From an uncultured Collinsella sp. (GTDB lineage: Bacteria; Actinomycetota; Coriobacteriia; Coriobacteriales; Coriobacteriaceae): a stretch of DNA of 64,000 bases. The position numbers and the translations under genes are program-made. How positions within the stretch are numbered: position 1 is the first letter of the stretch; each line of letters begins with the position of its first letter. Under the pieces are notes generated by a model. That model saw only the letters and a list, made by a program, of their open reading frames with translations, searched no databases and had not been told where the DNA came from. Of this stretch, positions 52,706-64,000 are shown piece by piece. Location of the stretch: contig UQIS01000002.1 of NCBI GenBank assembly GCA_900541245.1, forward strand, positions 41,139 to 105,138, written 5' to 3'.

Positions 52706-53536
52706 ATGGGTTGCGAGCACGCACAGGCCGCCGGCGGACAAACGTCGCCGTCGCAATTTGAGGAGAACACGCTGTCCGAGGTCAAACGCGTCATCGCCGT
52801 GCTTTCCGGCAAGGGCGGTGTCGGCAAGTCGTTTGTCACCGGTGCCATCGCCACCGAGCTTGCCCGTCACGGCCACAAGGTCGGCGTTCTCGATGCCGAC
52901 ATCACCGGTCCCTCCATCCCCAAGATGTTCGGTATGAGCGGACGCCACGTCCATGCCCTTGGCAACCTTATGCTGCCCGAAATCTCCGAGCACGGCGTCA
53001 AGGTCATGAGCTCCAACCTGCTGCTCCAAAACGAGACCGACCCCGTCCTTTGGCGCGGTCCGGTCATCGCAGGCGCCATTAGGCAGTTCTGGAGCGAGAC
53101 CTCGTGGGGCCCCATCGACTACCTGCTGGTCGACATGCCTCCGGGAACAGGCGACGTCGCGCTCACCGTCTTCCAGTCGTTGCCCGTTGACGGCATCGTC
53201 ATCGTCACGAGCCCGCAGGATCTGGTCTCGATGATCGTCGCCAAGGCGGTCAACATGGCCGAGAAGATGAACGTCCCCATTCTGGGCATTGTCGAGAACA
53301 TGAGCTATATTGAGTGCCCCGACTGCGGCAAGAAGATTGAGGTCTTTGGCAAGAGCAAGCTCCCCGAGGTCGCAGATCGCTATAACCTCGACATCTTGGG
53401 CCAGCTTCCCATTAATCCGGCACTCGCCGAGGCCTGCGATAAGGGCGAGGTCGAGACCGCGCTGCCCGATGGCATGTTGCCCAAGGCAGTCTCTGCCGTC
53501 GAGGCCGTTACCCCGCACGAGACCGACGAGGCCTAA
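52706..53536 (+). CDS. mrp: Mrp/NBP35-family Fe-S cluster carrier ATPase
   Basis: The 276-residue P-loop protein assembles or carries iron-sulfur clusters. The deviant Walker A is SGKGGVGKSFV near residue 34. The family block DIDYLLVDMPPGTGDV is present as PIDYLLVDMPPGTGDV. The C-terminal CPDC in SYIECPDCGKKIEVFG binds the cluster. The short N-terminus (MGCEHAQAAGG) has one extra cysteine and histidine. The ATG at 52706 follows AAAGGAG. The next gene's GTG directly abuts the stop. Confidence 0.93.
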   Translation: MGCEHAQAAGGQTSPSQFEENTLSEVKRVIAVLSGKGGVGKSFVTGAIATELARHGHKVGVLDADITGPSIPKMFGMSGRHVHALGNLMLPEISEHGVKVMSSNLLLQNETDPVLWRGPVIAGAIRQFWSETSWGPIDYLLVDMPPGTGDVALTVFQSLPVDGIVIVTSPQDLVSMIVAKAVNMAEKMNVPILGIVENMSYIECPDCGKKIEVFGKSKLPEVADRYNLDILGQLPINPALAEACDKGEVETALPDGMLPKAVSAVEAVTPHETDEA

Positions 53537-54808
53537 GTGAACGCGAGCGCCTTCTATGACGTCCTGGTAATCGGCGGCGGGGCTTCAGGCCTCGCCGCTG
53601 CCATTACGGCCGCACGCGCTGGCAAAAGCGTCTGCATCGTTGAGCGCGATGTCGCCTGTGGCCTTAAGCTCCTTGCGACCGGTAACGGCCGCTGCAACCT
53701 CTCCAACGAATCGATTGATCCTCAGCGGTATAACCACCCCGCATTCGTCGAATCCGTCATGGGCCCCCAGCCCGAACAAGAGCTTATGGGTTTCTTCTCC
53801 TCGCTGGGTATCATGACAACCTCCGAGGAAGGCCGGCTGTACCCGCGCTCCCTTCGCGCTGAATCGGTGCGCGATGCGCTTCTCAACGTTTGCGACCGCC
53901 TAGGTATCACCTTAATCTGCGGAGCCAACGTTGCCTCGGCGCACAAAGCTTCCGAAGGCTGGGCACTCCAAATAGACCGTCCAGCGCGGGTGCTCAAGGC
54001 AAAAAAGCACGACGACCGAAAATCGGAGCTCCGCTCGCTTCGGAAAGCGCTCGCCGATGTCCCTCGCAAGAACGAGGCCCTGCAGGCACATGCCGTAATT
54101 ATCGCCACGGGCGGCAACCCCACCGGTATCGCCGATACGTTTCGCCTCCCCCTCACCTCGCTGCACCCCATCCTCTGCCCCGTATCGGCAACGGTCGCTG
54201 GCGATCGGGCGGCACTCAAGACGTTGGATGGTCTGCGCGTCCGCGCCCGCTTGACGCTCGCCCGCAACCATAGTGAGCTCTGGCACGAAGACGGTGAAGT
54301 GCTGTTTCGAACCTTCGGCATCTCGGGCGTCGCTGTCTTCAACCTCTCCCGTCGTATCCAGCGCGGCGATACGATCCTGCTCGACGTTTTCCCCGACCTC
54401 TCTAAAGACGAGCTGCTCGATATGCTTAACCAGCGCGTTAAGCTGCTCGGCGGCTTTTCGCCCCGCGATCCCCGTTGGCTCGACGGCATGCTCGCCCCGC
54501 AACTCTCCTGCGTCGTCTGCACAGCGTTTGAGCAGTGCCATCCAGGCTCCAACGATGTCATCCACCTGGTCTCGATTCTCAAGCACTTTAAGTTGCTCGT
54601 CGAGGGTACAGCCGAGGAGCGCTCGGCGCAGGTCACGCGTGGTGGTGTATCTGTCGAGAGCATCTCAACACCCAGTCTACGCACGCGCTGCGTTGTCGAC
54701 GCCCCGCTTTACGTCTGCGGCGAAGCGCTCGACATCGACGCCGATTGCGGAGGCTTTAACCTTGCGTGGGCCTGGCTCTCGGGCATTCGCGCTGCAAGCA
54801 GCTTGTAG
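53537..54808 (+). CDS. HI0933/BaiN-family FAD-dependent oxidoreductase
   Basis: The 423-residue flavoprotein starts with an FAD-binding Rossmann motif (DVLVIGGGASGLAAAITAAR). It continues with the family signature GLKLLATGNGRCNLSNE and ends with YVCGEALDIDADCGGFNLAWAW. The family includes BaiN of bile-acid-modifying bacteria, but most members have no known substrate. The GTG start at 53537 immediately follows the mrp stop, so translation is coupled. A second flavoprotein gene follows 80 bases later. Confidence 0.88.
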   Translation: MNASAFYDVLVIGGGASGLAAAITAARAGKSVCIVERDVACGLKLLATGNGRCNLSNESIDPQRYNHPAFVESVMGPQPEQELMGFFSSLGIMTTSEEGRLYPRSLRAESVRDALLNVCDRLGITLICGANVASAHKASEGWALQIDRPARVLKAKKHDDRKSELRSLRKALADVPRKNEALQAHAVIIATGGNPTGIADTFRLPLTSLHPILCPVSATVAGDRAALKTLDGLRVRARLTLARNHSELWHEDGEVLFRTFGISGVAVFNLSRRIQRGDTILLDVFPDLSKDELLDMLNQRVKLLGGFSPRDPRWLDGMLAPQLSCVVCTAFEQCHPGSNDVIHLVSILKHFKLLVEGTAEERSAQVTRGGVSVESISTPSLRTRCVVDAPLYVCGEALDIDADCGGFNLAWAWLSGIRAASSL

Positions 54809-54837
54809 CCGCGCAGTCTATAATCAAAAACGCATTC

Positions 54838-54870
54838 GGGCCGTCTGGGATACCGGACGGCCTCTTTCTT
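54838..54870 (+). terminator. Terminator after the BaiN-like gene
   Basis: A stem GGCCGTC/GACGGCC (54839-54845 with 54856-54862) is followed by TCTTTCTT. It lies in the 80-base gap before the next flavoprotein gene; a -10-like TATAAT is at 54819-54824. Confidence 0.65.
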
Positions 54871-54888
54871 GCCTCTAAGGAGACCTCG

Positions 54889-56529
54889 ATGATCGAAATC
54901 ACCCAAGTCAACGCGTCGCTCGATGAAGCCCGCGATGAAAATGCCTGCCTCATTGTTGGCAAGCGAGTCGCCAAGCGCATCCTACGTTGCAAGGACTCCG
55001 AGATCAAGTCCATCGACCTCCACCGCAAGTCAATCGACGCTCGCAAAAAACGAGACGTCCATTTTATCCTGAGTTTTCGTGTTGAGCTGACTAGTCCCCA
55101 CCTCGAGCGAGAAGCGGTCGACAGCGTTGCCGAGCGTGACCGCTCGCGCGTACGCGCGATAGAAGACGATGAGCCTTCATTCCCCTCCCCCGTCTCCGAC
55201 GCACCTCAAGAACGCCCTGTCGTTGTCGGCGCCGGATGCGCTGGCCTTTTCGCCGCGCTAACGCTCGCCAAAGCAGGTCTTAAGCCCTTGCTCATCGAGC
55301 GCGGCGACCCGGCATTTCGCCGCTCGCATGCGATCGACCTCTTTCTAAAGGAGCGCATCCTCGACCCCGAGAGTAATATCCAGTTTGGTCTGGGCGGCGC
55401 GGGGACCTTCTCGGACGGCAAGCTCAATACGGGAACAAAAAATCCCGCCCATCGCCTTATCCTCGAAACCTTCGTCGAGGCGGGTGCGCCCCGCGATATT
55501 CTGTGGGATGCCAAGCCGCACATTGGCTCCGACATCCTTCCCACGGTTGTCACCGCTATATCCCAGCGCATCGAGCAGCTCGGAGGTATCGTCCGTTATC
55601 GAACAAAGCTCGTCGACATTCACATCGACGCGTCTGGCGCCATCACCGGTATTGATGTCCAATCGTCCCAAGACGCCGCTTACGAGCCAATCGAGACAAA
55701 GCACCTCATCCTCGCCTGCGGGCATTCTGCTCGCGATATTTTTGAGCTCCTTAAGGACCACAACGTGGCCCTCGCACAAAAGACCTTTGCCATGGGCGTT
55801 CGCATCGAGCATCCGCAGCGCGACATCGACCGAGCCCAATATGGAGCCTTGGCGGGACATCCTGCCCTCGGAGCAGCCCCCTACAAGCTCGTCGCCCATC
55901 TTCCCAACGGCCGCAGCGTGTTCTCGTTTTGCATGTGCCCCGGCGGGCAGGTTGTCGCCGCCTCTTCCGAGCAGGGCCACCTGTGCGTCAACGGCGCCAG
56001 CCTCAATGCCCGCGACGGACGCAACGCAAACGCCGCCCTGCTCGTTAACGTCACGCCTGAGGACCTTCCCAACGATGACCCGCTCGCCGGCATCGAGCTC
56101 CAGCGCGCCTGCGAGGCGGCCGCCTATCGCCTAGGCGGTTCCAACTGGAACGCACCGGCACAACTCGTCGGAGATTTCCTCGCAGGACGCGCCAGCAAGG
56201 CGCCCGGAAAGGTAAAGCCCACCTATCCGCTCGGTGTGACCTGGACGGCAATTGACGAAGCCCTGCCGCAGTATATCGTCGAGTCGCTCCGCTTGGGACT
56301 TCCCCTACTCGGAAAAAAGCTACGAGGCTACGACCGCCCCGATGCCGTTCTTACCGGCGTGGAGACTCGTTCGAGCTCACCTGTCACTGTCACCCGAGAC
56401 CGAACGTGCCATGCCGTGTCGACCCCGGGTCTCTACCCTTGTGGTGAGGGAGCTGGCTATGCTGGCGGCATCATGAGCGCGGCCACCGACGGCATCCGTT
56501 GTGCCGAAGCCCTGATTGCAGACCTCTAA
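54889..56529 (+). CDS. FAD-dependent oxidoreductase (YtfP-like, long form)
   Basis: The 546-residue protein has an N-terminal domain of about 100 residues, with KRVAKRILRCKDSEIKSIDL. A FAD-dependent domain follows, starting VVVGAGCAGLFAALTLAK. Typical family elements are FGLGGAGTFSDGKLNTGTKN, CMCPGGQVVAASSE and the terminal GEGAGYAGGIMSAATDG. Function is not known for the family. The ATG at 54889 is preceded by AAGGAG; the longer open frame overlaps the previous gene's end. A bidirectional terminator follows. Confidence 0.87.
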   Translation: MIEITQVNASLDEARDENACLIVGKRVAKRILRCKDSEIKSIDLHRKSIDARKKRDVHFILSFRVELTSPHLEREAVDSVAERDRSRVRAIEDDEPSFPSPVSDAPQERPVVVGAGCAGLFAALTLAKAGLKPLLIERGDPAFRRSHAIDLFLKERILDPESNIQFGLGGAGTFSDGKLNTGTKNPAHRLILETFVEAGAPRDILWDAKPHIGSDILPTVVTAISQRIEQLGGIVRYRTKLVDIHIDASGAITGIDVQSSQDAAYEPIETKHLILACGHSARDIFELLKDHNVALAQKTFAMGVRIEHPQRDIDRAQYGALAGHPALGAAPYKLVAHLPNGRSVFSFCMCPGGQVVAASSEQGHLCVNGASLNARDGRNANAALLVNVTPEDLPNDDPLAGIELQRACEAAAYRLGGSNWNAPAQLVGDFLAGRASKAPGKVKPTYPLGVTWTAIDEALPQYIVESLRLGLPLLGKKLRGYDRPDAVLTGVETRSSSPVTVTRDRTCHAVSTPGLYPCGEGAGYAGGIMSAATDGIRCAEALIADL

Positions 56530-56556
56530 CGCACGAATTCCAGTGCGCAAAAGACA

Positions 56557-56590
56557 CAGGCCCCGAGCTCCACAGGGAACTCGGGGCCTG
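56557..56590. terminator. Bidirectional terminator between the flavoprotein gene and uvrB
   Basis: An 11-bp stem (56557-56567 with 56580-56590) built on CAGGCCCCGAG lies between two genes that converge. It is followed on the plus strand by TTCGCTATTTC and on the minus strand by TGTCTTTTGC. Confidence 0.82.
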
Positions 56591-56594
56591 TTCG

Positions 56595-58835
56595 CTATTT
56601 CTTAAACCGTGCGCCCTGGCGTTTTCTGCCCGATGCGAAAGTGGAACCCTTGCGGGCCTGTGAACGTAAGCGCTCGATCGTCTCGTCCTCAGACGCGCCC
56701 TCGAGCATCGCCCGAATCTGAACGACGGCATCGCGCAGGCGCGCCGCCTCCTCAAAGTCCATGGCGGCAGAAGCGTTACGCATATCCTCTTCCATGGATT
56801 CGACAATCCGCACAAGCTCGTCATGCGGCAGTTCTTCCAACTGCTCCGCAAGTGTCTGCTCGGGCGCCACCGTTTCCGGCACGCCGCCCTCGCCCGACTC
56901 ATCGGGCGTATAGAATGCGCCATGGCCAAGAGAGTCGCCCTTCGAGCGCCCCTTGGAACCCACGGTTTTTTCGGCCTCGGCAATAAAACTTGAGATGTCG
57001 TTGATGGCCTTGCGCACTGTCTTGGGCACAATGCCATGTTCTTCGTTATATGCCATCTGAATCTCGCGACGGCGCTGCGTCTCCTCGATGGCCTCTTTCA
57101 TCGAATCGGTCACAACGTCTGCATACATGATGACTTCGCCATCGGCGTTACGGGCCGCACGGCCAATCGTCTGAATCAGCGAACGGCGGTTGCGCAAGAA
57201 GCCTTCCTTATCGGCATCGAGAATTGCCACCAGTGAGACCTCGGGAAGATCCAAGCCCTCGCGAAGCAGGTTGATGCCAACGAGAACATCGATCTTGCCC
57301 TCGCGCAGCGTTCGCAGGATCTCGACACGGTCCATTGTCGCCGTATCAGAGTGCATGTAATTGACCTTAATGCCCGCATCAAGCAGATGGTCGGTCAGGT
57401 CCTCGGCCATGCGTTTGGTCAACGTGGTCACCAGCACGCGCTCTTTGCGGGCAACGCGCTCGCGAATCTCGTCCTCAAGATCGTCAATCTGGCCTCGGAC
57501 CGGACGAACGTCGATCTTGGGATCGAGCAGGCCGGTCGGACGAATGATCTGCTCCACGTCGTTTTGGCTCACCCGCAGCTCGTAATCGCCCGGCGTGGCC
57601 GAAACATAGATAAACTGGGGTATCCTTGCCTCAAACTCATCGAAACGAAGCGGGCGGTTATCGAGCGCCGAGGGCAGGCGAAAACCGTGTTCCACCAGCG
57701 TCACCTTACGCGAGCGGTCACCTTCGTGCATGCCGCGAATCTGCGGCACCGTCACATGGCTCTCATCGATGATGCAGAGCATATCCTTGGGAAAGTAATC
57801 GATTAGGGTAAACGGCGGCTCACCCGGCTTGCGACCGTCCAGATGACGCGAGTAGTTCTCGATGCCGTTGCAAAAGCCCATCGTCTCGAGCATCTCAAGA
57901 TCATAATCGGTACGCTGCTGCAGACGCTGCGCCTCGAGCAACTTGTCGGTCGCCTTGAGCTCCGCCACGCGCTTCTCGCACTCTTCGCTGATCGATTTCA
58001 GAGCCGCCTTGACCTTCGGCTTCTCGGTCACGTAGTGCGATGCCGGCCATACGGGAATGGCCTCGTACTCACGAAGCATCTCACCGGTGACCTCATCGAT
58101 CTCGGCAATCAGCTCGACCTCATCGCCAAAGAACTCAAACCGCAACGGATGCTCGGCATAAGGCGGATACACGTCAACAACATCGCCGCGCACGCGGAAC
58201 GTGCCACGTGCCAGGTCATAGTCATTGCGATCATATTGAATGTCGATAAGCGCATGGATAAAGTCATCGCGCTCGAGCGGCACCTTCTTGTCGACGTTTG
58301 GAGCCAGACCCGCATAGTCCTCAGGAGAGCCAATGCCATAGATACACGAGACCGATGCGACAACGATCACATCACGTCGAGAGAGCAGTGACGCGGTCGC
58401 CTGATGGCGCAGCATCTCGACCTCTTCGTTAATCGAGGAGTCTTTCTCGATATATGTATCGCTTTGCGGCACATACGCCTCGGGCTGATAGTAGTCGTAG
58501 TACGAGACGAAGTAGACCACAGCATTATTGGGAAAGAACTCTTTGAGCTCGCTCGCAAGCTGAGCGGCGAGCGTTTTATTCGGAGCCATGACAAGGGTCG
58601 GCTTACCCAAGGCCTCAATGGTTTTGGCCATCGTAAAAGTCTTACCCGAACCAGTCACACCCAGCAAAACCTGATAGCGGTCTCCGTCCCTCACGCCCCG
58701 CACAAGTGACTCAATGGCCTTAGGCTGGGAACCAGCGGGCTCGTATGGAGACACGACCTTAAACGGCACATCAGCGCCCTCAACGCCAAAGCGCTTAAGT
58801 TCACCACCAACGCGTTCTACTTCAAATTCCGCCAT
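56595..58835 (-). CDS. uvrB: Excinuclease ABC subunit B
   Basis: UvrB is the damage-verifying helicase-like subunit. The 746-residue protein has Walker [11 protein letters not shown], the beta-hairpin [14 protein letters not shown], helicase motifs including [12 protein letters not shown], and QTIGRAARN. The C-terminal UVR domain ([22 protein letters not shown]) contacts UvrC. A basic tail of about 30 residues follows it. The ATG at 58835 is preceded by AGGAG. Confidence 0.97.
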   Translation of the reverse strand: MAEFEVERVGGELKRFGVEGADVPFKVVSPYEPAGSQPKAIESLVRGVRDGDRYQVLLGVTGSGKTFTMAKTIEALGKPTLVMAPNKTLAAQLASELKEFFPNNAVVYFVSYYDYYQPEAYVPQSDTYIEKDSSINEEVEMLRHQATASLLSRRDVIVVASVSCIYGIGSPEDYAGLAPNVDKKVPLERDDFIHALIDIQYDRNDYDLARGTFRVRGDVVDVYPPYAEHPLRFEFFGDEVELIAEIDEVTGEMLREYEAIPVWPASHYVTEKPKVKAALKSISEECEKRVAELKATDKLLEAQRLQQRTDYDLEMLETMGFCNGIENYSRHLDGRKPGEPPFTLIDYFPKDMLCIIDESHVTVPQIRGMHEGDRSRKVTLVEHGFRLPSALDNRPLRFDEFEARIPQFIYVSATPGDYELRVSQNDVEQIIRPTGLLDPKIDVRPVRGQIDDLEDEIRERVARKERVLVTTLTKRMAEDLTDHLLDAGIKVNYMHSDTATMDRVEILRTLREGKIDVLVGINLLREGLDLPEVSLVAILDADKEGFLRNRRSLIQTIGRAARNADGEVIMYADVVTDSMKEAIEETQRRREIQMAYNEEHGIVPKTVRKAINDISSFIAEAEKTVGSKGRSKGDSLGHGAFYTPDESGEGGVPETVAPEQTLAEQLEELPHDELVRIVESMEEDMRNASAAMDFEEAARLRDAVVQIRAMLEGASEDETIERLRSQARKGSTFASGRKRQGARFKK

Positions 58836-58860
58836 GGATACTCCTAACTCATACATCTGC

Positions 58861-58889
58861 AGTATACGCGGGCGGTGGGCTTAGTCCTA
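58861..58889 (-). promoter_or_regulatory. Candidate uvrB promoter
   Basis: On the minus strand a -10 TATACT (58866-58861) has TAGGAC (58889-58884) 17 bases upstream as a -35. It lies partly within the end of the upstream lytic transglycosylase gene and would allow uvrB expression apart from coaE. Confidence 0.5.
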
Positions 58890-59468
58890 TACGAACCGAT
58901 CGGGAGAGAGAGTCTTATATCGAACCCAGGCATTATAGACGCGAATCAGATAAGCCTGAGTTTCAGGGAAGGTAATCGCATTATGGAGTGACGTGTTCTG
59001 CTGCGCCCATCCGTCGACATTGCCCATACCGGCGTTATAGGCGGCGATGGCACTATCCGTCGACCCGTTGAAATAGGCGAGAAGATACGAGAGGTATGCG
59101 CAGCCAAACTCGATATTCGTAGCCGGATCGTTAAGATTGTCGGCCGAATACTCCCCTCCGTCGACAAGGCCCTTGGCGATCATATCCTGGGCAGTCTCGG
59201 GCATCAGCTGCATCAATCCCTGAGCACCCTGATTCGACTCGGCCTCGGGATCCCAATTCGATTCCGACTTAATGACAGCGCACACCAGATACGGATCCAG
59301 ATTATGCGAAATACTGGATTGCTTTACATACACCTCGCAGTCAATCGGATACAGCGGCTTAAAGAAAGCGGCAGGGGCACACGAGTAGACGAGCGAAATA
59401 AGGCCGAAGACGAACACAACGGCAAGTGGCGCCACGCGATACCACGTAAAGAAACGTGCCTTAGGCAT
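58887..59468 (-). CDS. Lytic transglycosylase (SLT domain)
   Basis: The 193-residue protein has one N-terminal membrane segment (about 11-30) and a soluble-lytic-transglycosylase domain cutting peptidoglycan. The catalytic glutamate is E69 in KSESNWDPEAES, followed by GAQGLMQLMP and the AYNAGMGNV motif. It is the minimal SLT form. The start overlaps the coaE end by eight bases, so they are read together. Confidence 0.92.
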   Translation of the reverse strand: MPKARFFTWYRVAPLAVVFVFGLISLVYSCAPAAFFKPLYPIDCEVYVKQSSISHNLDPYLVCAVIKSESNWDPEAESNQGAQGLMQLMPETAQDMIAKGLVDGGEYSADNLNDPATNIEFGCAYLSYLLAYFNGSTDSAIAAYNAGMGNVDGWAQQNTSLHNAITFPETQAYLIRVYNAWVRYKTLSPDRFV

Positions 59469-60102
59469 CGGCCTCCTCCTTATCCGGAGTATCTATAAAC
59501 CCGTGGAATGCAAGCCATGAGTCAAGCTGCTCAAAGAGCGAATTATCGGCTGCCGAATTATCAATCACCGTTGTAGCGAGATTGCACAGCGCAGACTCAT
59601 CGGGCTGGCAAGCAGAACGGGCATCGAAATCAGATGGCTCCATGCCACGTTGAATAGCGCGCTCGCGACGAACTGACAAAGGGGCGCTAATGACCAGAAT
59701 TTCATCAGCCAAGCCAAATGCATCCTCAAAACCAGTCGGAGCAGAAACCTCGACCACCGCAAAGGGATAACGGGGAGATGAAACCGTACAACAAACCGGA
59801 TCGAGAATCCTAAGCGAAAGCTGTTCAATCAGAACGGGATGCACGATGCCATTGAGCCGTGCGACCGAATCAGGAGAAGCGAAAGCTCGAGAAGCGAGGA
59901 TGCTGCGGCGAATGCCGCCTTCCTCATCCAAAATGTCCCAACCGAATTCATCCGCGAGTGCATTGACGATATCAGAGCCCGGCACATACAGCGATTTTGC
60001 AAGCTCATCCAGATCGATTAGCATAGCGCCACGAGATTCGAAATAGCGGCAGGCAGTCGACTTACCCGAAGCAATATTGCCCAAGACAAATACGGTAAAC
60101 AT
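59461..60102 (-). CDS. coaE: Dephospho-CoA kinase
   Basis: CoaE phosphorylates dephospho-CoA, the last step of coenzyme A synthesis. The 213-residue protein has a P-loop LGNIASGKST and the family's IDLDELAKSLY and RLNGIVHPVL, with the RRERAIQRG lid. The ATG at 60102 follows GGGAGGG. It heads coaE-slt-uvrB and lies downstream of the rRNA operon terminator. Confidence 0.92.
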   Translation of the reverse strand: MFTVFVLGNIASGKSTACRYFESRGAMLIDLDELAKSLYVPGSDIVNALADEFGWDILDEEGGIRRSILASRAFASPDSVARLNGIVHPVLIEQLSLRILDPVCCTVSSPRYPFAVVEVSAPTGFEDAFGLADEILVISAPLSVRRERAIQRGMEPSDFDARSACQPDESALCNLATTVIDNSAADNSLFEQLDSWLAFHGFIDTPDKEEADA

Positions 60103-60227
60103 CAAGCCCTCCCTAACGCCAATGCGAGTAATTATCGCTCAAATACACTAGAAGGACTCAAAATACAGCCAAACAGTAAGAGCGCATACGGGGGAACTAG
60201 GTCCCAAAGTACAACGTGTATACAACG

Positions 60228-60260
60228 CAAAAAAGGGGGAGGCCGCGAGGCCTCCCCCTT
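60228..60260 (-). terminator. rRNA operon terminator
   Basis: A perfect 12-bp stem (60233-60244 with 60249-60260, tetraloop) of GGGGGAGGCC type is followed by TTTTTTGCG on the minus strand, 35 bases after 5S rRNA. Confidence 0.93.
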
Positions 60261-60294
60261 CTCAGTTCAAGCGTACGGCTCGGTGCCGTCCACC

Positions 60295-60411
60295 GGTCAG
60301 CGGCGCCCTGGCCTCCCACGGGCTGACCCCGCAGTACTCTCGGCGCGATGGGGCTTAGCTTCCGGGTTCGGAACGGGACCGGGCGTGCCCCCCATGCTCT
60401 GGCCGCTGACC
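60295..60411 (-). rRNA. rrf: 5S ribosomal RNA
   Basis: The minus strand from 60411 to 60295 gives 117 nt. Its terminal helix is GGTCAGCGGC with GCCGCTGACC, and the universally conserved segment CCGAACCCGGAAGCTAAGCC is present. Size and internal order match bacterial 5S rRNA. Confidence 0.93.
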
Positions 60412-60553
60412 GGTGGGCGGCGCCCACCGTTACGGTGTCCGGTGTCTCTCTCACGTGCCCTGGGGGCCGCATGGCGCATAGGGGAGGTGACTCGGGGGCA
60501 TCCTCGTGCCCGGACCGCGCATGAGCGCTGGGTCCCGCGGGCCGCGAGGTGCG

Positions 60554-64000
<3,447 letters not shown>

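Overview
The window reads as part of the chromosome of a strictly anaerobic, high-GC Gram-positive actinobacterium. The gene set and protein style point to class Coriobacteriia, most likely a gut Collinsella. This is inferred from recognised families and composition, not from a database search. Supporting signs are a class III (glycyl-radical) ribonucleotide reductase, WhiA and RapZ, two peptide-type ABC importers with Tat-like lipoprotein receptors, and a sialic acid degradation locus. No prophage, transposase, CRISPR array or integrase is visible; apart from the sialic acid locus the region is largely housekeeping.

Layout. 1-2797 (+): the end of a probable LysR-type regulator, RNase H, a Gfo/Idh/MocA oxidoreductase, acylphosphatase and a Fur/PerR-type repressor. 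2813-9013: a HAD phosphatase, a UreE-like plus SlyD-like pair, an M19 dipeptidase, a YgjP-type metalloprotease, folB, an HD-domain protein, folE and nrdG. 9014-12426: two long palindromes, nrdD with its NrdR-controlled promoter, then tRNA-Val and tRNA-Gly. 12559-18198: a GH13 glucosidase between tRNA-Gly copies, tRNA-Cys, a two-gene partner-switching module (STAS-kinase fusion and SpoIIE phosphatase) and tRNA-Leu. 18345-24859: an oppABCDF operon with a clear promoter and long-palindrome ends. 25026-30268: secG and the lower-glycolysis genes gpmI, tpiA, pgk and gapA. 30314-32152: whiA and rapZ. 32272-42967: a sialic acid locus (ABC importer, two esterase-fold proteins, nanA, nanK, nanE). 43068-50213: uvrC, murJ, ybaK and uvrA. 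50407-56529 (+): an LtaS-like enzyme, Mrp and two flavoproteins. 56595-60102: uvrB, a lytic transglycosylase and coaE. 60228-64000: an rRNA operon on the minus strand (5S, 23S, 3' end of 16S).

How the genes work together. The locus at 32-43 kb forms one pathway. A receptor, two permease units and two ATPase units import a ligand. NanA, NanK and NanE then convert N-acetylneuraminate to N-acetylglucosamine 6-phosphate. Two esterase-fold proteins in the same run may remove O-acetyl groups, but one of them has lost the nucleophilic serine. Lower glycolysis sits just downstream on the same strand. All three UvrABC subunits lie within 16 kb.

The most unusual sequence structure is a set of about six long nested inverted repeats, with outer arms of roughly 18-30 bp and an inner hairpin often closed by a TTC/GAA triloop. 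They occupy gaps between same-strand genes at 9.0, 9.3, 18.4, 18.7, 33.0 and 34.2 kb.
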